A DNA stretch of 64,000 bases, taken from contig CAVZMO010000025.1 of assembly GCA_963776195.1 (NCBI GenBank), positions 16,412 to 80,411 of the forward strand. The letters run 5' to 3'. Under the pieces are notes generated by a model. That model searched no databases, was not told where the DNA came from, and saw only the letters and a program-made list of their open reading frames with translations. This DNA is from CAVZMO01 sp963776195. Lineage in GTDB: Bacteria; Nitrospirota; Thermodesulfovibrionia; Thermodesulfovibrionales; SM23-35. Shown piece after piece: positions 60,684 through 64,000 of this stretch. A program made the translations under genes and the position numbers. Numbering within the stretch: the first letter of the stretch is position 1; each line of letters starts with the position of its first letter.

Positions 60684-61436
60684 TTATTTCTTTTCCCGAC
60701 CCTTTCTTGATATATCTTGATTTAAAAGATACGCCGAACATATATCGTAGAGGGATTCAAAATGGGCAGCATAAAAATAGTGCTTTATCTCCCTGCCATC
60801 AATATTTACAGGATCGTCAGCAATCCTTCTAAGCATGACATATTTCCTAAAAATATCCCAATACCTAATTACGTTTTCCGGAAATACGCTAGGCAAGTAT
60901 TTCAATTCAAGAAGTTCTTTTTCTATCAAAAGCCCAATGTTATTATAAAGTGTCAATATCTGAGCAGAATGTTCGAAAGGAGATTCTAATTTTTCTAATG
61001 TCTCCTCAAATTGCTTGATATCAGCCTTGATTCTGTCTATATCAAATCTTGGTGGATCATCACCCATTTTGTATGCTTCACGGTCATAAAGTCCTAAATA
61101 ATAGTTCTTAGTTTTTCTCAAAGCAGATTTGTATTTTATATTTTTCTCATCATACAAAATGTTGAAGAATGCAGACAAAGAATTCATCCTGCGCAGCTTT
61201 CTGGACTCCCATACTTGAATCATGCCAAAAAGACCAGCCACAAGAAGAATCATATAAATAAAATTAGTAAGAACATTCGAATTTAATCTTGCGTAATCCT
61301 TTCCAACCTTCAACAAATTGACATTGGCAATTCTATCGTAGAGAAAAGGAATATTGACAAAAAAAGTATAAAGAAGGGCTAGTACTACAATAATTATCAG
61401 TGAGTTTATGAGAAACCACTTTCTCATCTTATTCAT
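60684..61436 (-). CDS. Two-helix membrane protein, DUF4760-like
   Basis: 250 residues: membrane helices WFLINSLIIIVVLALLYTFFV and NFIYMILLVAGLFGMIQVW, then a cytoplasmic helical domain (RRMNSLSAFFNILYDEKNIKYKSALRKTKNYYLGLYD ... LTLYNNIGLLIEKELLELKYLPSVFPENVIRYWDIFRKYV). The NNIGLLIEKxL...VIRYWD pattern resembles DUF4760 proteins. Function unknown. Confidence 0.6.
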   Translation of the reverse strand: MNKMRKWFLINSLIIIVVLALLYTFFVNIPFLYDRIANVNLLKVGKDYARLNSNVLTNFIYMILLVAGLFGMIQVWESRKLRRMNSLSAFFNILYDEKNIKYKSALRKTKNYYLGLYDREAYKMGDDPPRFDIDRIKADIKQFEETLEKLESPFEHSAQILTLYNNIGLLIEKELLELKYLPSVFPENVIRYWDIFRKYVMLRRIADDPVNIDGREIKHYFYAAHFESLYDICSAYLLNQDISRKGREKK

Positions 61437-61459
61437 AAGTTCATATTCTTGCTAAACCA

Positions 61460-62371
61460 TTACGAGCATACACCCAATACTTCTTTCTCGCTACATATCT
61501 TATAAAACTCAATTGTCTTTCTAAGCCCTTCATCCAATGTTGAAAAATCGTAATGTGGCAGCAGCTCTAAAACACTGTGTAAGGGAGCTAGCTCCAATTT
61601 ATCAAACTCTCCGAATCTCTTGGGCAAAAAAACTAGTTCAGATTTGGAATTACAAAGCTTAATGATTAACAGCGCTAAAGCTTTGACTGTCATTTTTACC
61701 GCAGCAAATGACCCTAGGTCGAAAGGAGTTGAAAAGGGGCCACTCAATTTCATGAAATCTACGATTATTTTGGCAGCATCTTCCACATATGTGAGCTGCA
61801 CCTCCTGCTCGCCGTCTCCATAAATTTCTAAGGGGTGCCCTGCCAAAGCTTGAAGAATAAACATTGGGACTGCCTTTCTAATAGGAGAAACTTTTTGGTA
61901 AGGTCCATAAATATTCCAAAGACGCAGTATTCTAATATCAACGCCATAAGCCCTGTTATAAGTAATACACAGATCCTCAGCATGACGTTTTGTATCGGAA
62001 TAAATATTTCTCCATATATTAGGAGATGCCGGGTAAAATAAGCGCGAATTCTGTTGCTCTGCAATAATGTCCAGAATATTGAGAACTCCGAGTGTATTCA
62101 CAGCTTCCGCCTCATGAGGCATCCTGAATAACTCGGAGGTCCCTAAGAGACCTGCCAAATGATAAACACTGTTAGCGCCTTTTAATATTTTTCTCAGTTC
62201 AACTTGATCTTTATCGCGGATATCACACCCCAGGAAAGAAATATTCTTTTCACGTTTAGTCATTGACATATGAGAAATGTCACATATAATTACTTCTTCT
62301 CCGCGGCGGCCTAATTCAGAGGCAATATGACTTCCAATAAATCCGGCTCCACCAATAATGATATTAGACAT
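61460..62371 (-). CDS. NAD-dependent epimerase/dehydratase
   Basis: About 303 residues of extended SDR fold: NAD-binding GGAGFIGSHIASELGRRGEEVIICDIS, GCDIRDKD, VYHLAGLLGTS. The active-site-like region is YPASPNIWRNIYSDTKRHAEDLC (S...YxxxK form as YSDTK), then LRLWNIYGPYQ. Acts on a nucleotide sugar, probably for surface polysaccharide; substrate unknown. Start at the ATG 62371 after AGGAAG, with the upstream in-frame extension dropped. First gene inside attR. Confidence 0.85.
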   Translation of the reverse strand: MSNIIIGGAGFIGSHIASELGRRGEEVIICDISHMSMTKREKNISFLGCDIRDKDQVELRKILKGANSVYHLAGLLGTSELFRMPHEAEAVNTLGVLNILDIIAEQQNSRLFYPASPNIWRNIYSDTKRHAEDLCITYNRAYGVDIRILRLWNIYGPYQKVSPIRKAVPMFILQALAGHPLEIYGDGEQEVQLTYVEDAAKIIVDFMKLSGPFSTPFDLGSFAAVKMTVKALALLIIKLCNSKSELVFLPKRFGEFDKLELAPLHSVLELLPHYDFSTLDEGLRKTIEFYKICSEKEVLGVCS

Positions 62372-62526
62372 CTTCCATCCGCTTCCTTTCTTATTCCTGA
62401 TGTGACAAACTGGACTATTATATTCGAATTGTCTTAGATTTCTCACCTATAATTTTTAATTGAAATATGCAGAACTATATCATGTTACGCCGATGCGTGA
62501 TACAGGAAGTTATTGAGGCGTTTTAA

Positions 62527-62559
62527 CTGTAGTAAAAATGTAGCAGAATTGTAGCAGAA
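62527..62559. promoter_or_regulatory. Candidate integrase arm-binding repeats, right end
   Basis: Three 11-base units: CTGTAGTAAAA (62527), ATGTAGCAGAA (62538) and TTGTAGCAGAA (62549), one helical turn apart, 130 bases inside attR. They match the TTGTAGCA repeats next to attL. Confidence 0.6.
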
Positions 62560-62686
62560 GACATCCCAATTTTACATAATATACCAAAAATACAAGAAGA
62601 ACAGAATATAAAAATAGCCTGTATAAACAGTAAGTTAACCTGAAACCCAAGCCAGAAGCCCATCTTTAAATTTGCCCTGAGACTAA

Positions 62687-62741
62687 CTTTCAAGGCGGTA
62701 ACACGGGTTCAAATCCCGTTGGGGACGCCATTTAAATCAAG
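62687..62741 (+). repeat. attR direct repeat
   Basis: Exact 55-base copy of attL carrying the 3' part of tRNA-Glu only (no 5' half), so it is not a functional tRNA gene. Marks the right end of the element. Confidence 0.93.
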
Positions 62742-62763
62742 CAGCCGCAGCGATTCTTGGCAG

Positions 62764-63135
62764 CTATGCTGCCTTAGAACGTTTTTTTGTCTTGCCCTTT
62801 ATTTCTGATACTTTCTTCTGTACACCCTTTGACAAGAGATATACAACAAGCTGATTCAGGCTTACGCCTTCCTCTTTTGCTTTCTCCATCAATTCTTTAT
62901 GCAAAGATTTGGGAGTCCTGGCCAGTATTTTTCCGCTGTAAGCATCTTCCAACGAGGGTTAAGGGATTTCTTCCTTCCTTCTTTGCCGTTTCCAGCCACA
63001 ACTCTTCTGCAATCTTTACTTCTCTAATGGCTCCTTCCTCTGTTTCTCCGAATGCCGAACATCCTGAAGGTCGGAAATGACGGCGATAAAGCCTTTATCC
63101 TCTTCGCTGTAAAATACTTTTATCGGATAGCGCAT
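62764..63135 (-). pseudogene. HicB-family antitoxin gene with two frameshifts
   Basis: From ATG 63135 (after GGAGGAA): RYPIKVFYSEEDKGFIAVISDLQ, then near 63060 the frame shifts to GCSAFGETEEGAIREVKIAEELWLETAKKEG, and near 62965 shifts again to PSLEDAYSGKILARTPKSLHKELMEKAKEEGVSLNQLVVYLLSKG. Joined, these give a standard long HicB (RNase-H-like domain plus ribbon-helix-helix). Broken by two indels, hence a decayed gene unless the bases are wrong. Confidence 0.8.
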
Positions 63136-63136
63136 T

Positions 63137-63390
63137 TTATTCCTCCTTCATTGTGAGATCATATTCTTCTATGATCCATAAGAACTGTTTCACCTGGTAA
63201 GGTTTCACCAAGCCCTTAACGTTCTGAAATTTTAAAATCTCCGTGACACCTTTTTGGCTGTAAACCCTATGACTCCCCTTACCACCCTTACGCTGAAATC
63301 CAAAAGCCTCAGCCGATTTACAAATGTCATCAAACCTTACGTTATGGAATTGTTTTTAACCTTATCGAGAAGCTTTTCTATTTTACTCAT
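63137..63390 (-). pseudogene. HicA/YcfA-family toxin gene with one frameshift
   Basis: ATG 63390: SKIEKLLDKVKNNSIT, then after a shift near 63340 RFDDICKSAEAFGFQRKGGKGSHRVYSQKGVTEILKFQNVKGLVKPYQVKQF...EEYDLTMKEE. The catalytic-type His in GKGSHRVY is kept. The stop lies one base before the hicB start, a normal hicAB order. Same decay pattern as its partner. Confidence 0.78.
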
Positions 63391-63563
63391 AAGAGATAAT
63401 ATCATATATGATATCAATAAGCAATTAAGTTTCGACGAGAAGCCTTGATAACCGTCACCAAACTGGTTGAGATATTTGATTACCTTGAGTCACATTCTGA
63501 TATAGACGGTGTTGCTTCTGTTCAAACTGGACGGGCTGGCAAGGGATTTATACATCCTTCCCC

Positions 63564-63915
63564 TTAGCCCCAAAATATTCCGGTAGGGTCTTCGTTTATC
63601 TCTTTAAGTATTTCTTATTATATATTTTGTTGGCTCTATATTCATATACTCATGCCACTTATCGTTTCTGTCAGCGCAATAAAGCGTCCCATATCTCCGT
63701 TTCATTATCGTATCTTATCTGAGCAATCGCCATTGATGTCCATTCTTTCGTCTGGGGGCGCCACGGCGCCCTGTTCTCAAAAATTGTAACGCTGTTACCG
63801 CGCATTTTATAAAGAAATATTCATTTTCTGCAATACGTCAGCCGGAACCTGTTTCGTACAGAATTCTCCGACTTTCTTTTCAATCAGTGTCTTAACCAAA
63901 ACAGGAAGCGGAGCC
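63564..63915 (-). pseudogene. DUF3024-like gene remnant with frameshifts
   Basis: Minus-strand pieces in successive frames: VKTLIEKKVGEFCTKQVPADVLQKMNIS, then MRGNSVTIFENRAPWRPQTKEWTSMAIAQIRYDNE, then GTLYCADRNDKWHEYMNIEPTK, then INEDPTGIFWG-stop. In order they match the layout of DUF3024 proteins. At least two or three indels separate them. Function of the family unknown. Confidence 0.6.
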
Positions 63916-64000
63916 GTGCTGTACAGTCCTCCTTCCTCACAATTCCCCCCTGAATGCTTTATCAAATGTCGATTATGGTGTCTGATGTAAATATGGTGTC

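Larger units (their letters stand above)
54440..62741. mobile_element. Integrative element in tRNA-Glu
   Basis: About 8.3 kb bounded by exact 55-base direct repeats, attL at 54440-54494 (tRNA-Glu 3' half) and attR at 62687-62741. All genes inside point the same way: integrase beside attL, a small HTH excisionase, a Rep/RstA-type initiator, then hypothetical, membrane and lipoprotein genes and a sugar epimerase. There are no capsid, tail, Zot or conjugation genes, so it looks like a satellite, plasmid-like or inovirus-derived element with cargo. Confidence 0.88.

Noticed and set aside
60469..60741. Protein gene on the minus strand in the 60.3-60.7 kb gap
   Set aside because: Arg/Ser/Phe-rich composition, overlap with the 60684-61436 gene, and no recognisable motif.
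61460..62446. Longer epimerase start at 62446
   Set aside because: The first 25 residues do not resemble the family, and the ATG at 62371 directly precedes the NAD-binding strand with a ribosome site.
62687..62741. A second tRNA-Glu gene
   Set aside because: Only the 3' part is present; no 5' acceptor or D arm. It is the attR repeat.
63254..63448. Plus-strand 64-codon frame
   Set aside because: It is antisense to the frameshifted hicA gene, whose conserved protein pieces explain the sequence.
1..64000. CRISPR arrays, rRNA genes or classical riboswitches
   Set aside because: No regularly spaced identical repeats, rRNA sequence or recognisable riboswitch core was seen on reading both strands.

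Overview
The window reads as chromosomal DNA from a Gram-negative, largely anaerobic or microaerobic bacterium. A lipid A acyltransferase gene, a Lol/MacB-type ABC exporter and a lipoprotein show a two-membrane envelope. A 2-oxoacid:ferredoxin oxidoreductase, a [4Fe-4S] ferredoxin, rubrerythrin, desulforedoxin, a rubredoxin:oxygen/NO oxidoreductase, a DsrC-like protein and an octaheme cytochrome of the hydroxylamine-oxidoreductase type point to a sulfur- or nitrogen-cycling lineage. Nitrospirota (Thermodesulfovibrio relatives) is my best inference, with Desulfobacterota-like lineages as the alternative; there is no rRNA in the window to settle it.

Layout. 0.1-1.5 kb: EngB GTPase and a short CvfB-like RNA-binding protein. 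1.6-9.2 kb: pseudo-receiver/PilZ protein, four-gene MacAB/Lol-like export operon, inactive-looking trypsin-fold/TPR protein, L,D-transpeptidase, thiol peroxidase. 9.4-13.2 kb: NrtS nitrate/nitrite transporter, sigma-70 factor, HU. 13.3-17.2 kb: 2-oxoacid:ferredoxin oxidoreductase (alpha gene frameshifted) with a ferritin-like protein. 17.5-21.5 kb: a small cluster of integron-type attC sites with hicAB and GNAT cassettes but no integron integrase in view, abutted by an IS91-family element (nonsense-mutated transposase plus tyrosine integrase) and a 151-bp MITE-like repeat. 21.8-24.7 kb: a RelE/ParE-like, UvrD-type helicase and ankyrin fusion. 24.8-26.2 kb: a radical SAM/SPASM enzyme carrying an in-frame palindromic repeat, followed by a 20-residue Cys-rich peptide gene, a RiPP candidate. 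26.2-34.5 kb: an oxidative/nitrosative stress and redox island. 34.6-54.5 kb: housekeeping genes (LpxL, LonB-type protease, XerD, TrmN6-like methylase, F1 plus b/b' ATP synthase operon, bioF-bioD, dapA-dapF-lysA, aconitase with a frameshift, tRNA-Lys and tRNA-Glu). 54.4-62.7 kb: an 8.3-kb element integrated in tRNA-Glu, bounded by 55-bp direct repeats, with integrase, Xis, an RstA/Rep-type initiator and mostly envelope-associated cargo of unknown function. 62.7-64 kb: decayed hicBA and DUF3024 genes.

Two themes recur. First, mobile DNA is layered: attC cassettes, IS91, a MITE, a tRNA-targeted element and palindromic repeats both inside and between genes. Second, single-base indels break several otherwise well-conserved genes (2-oxoacid oxidoreductase alpha, aconitase, probably a coiled-coil gene, plus hicA, hicB and DUF3024). 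This raises the possibility of consensus errors as well as true pseudogenes, and raw reads would decide. The best candidates for something undescribed are the radical SAM plus mini-peptide locus, the toxin-fold/helicase/ankyrin fusion, and the cargo of the tRNA-Glu element.
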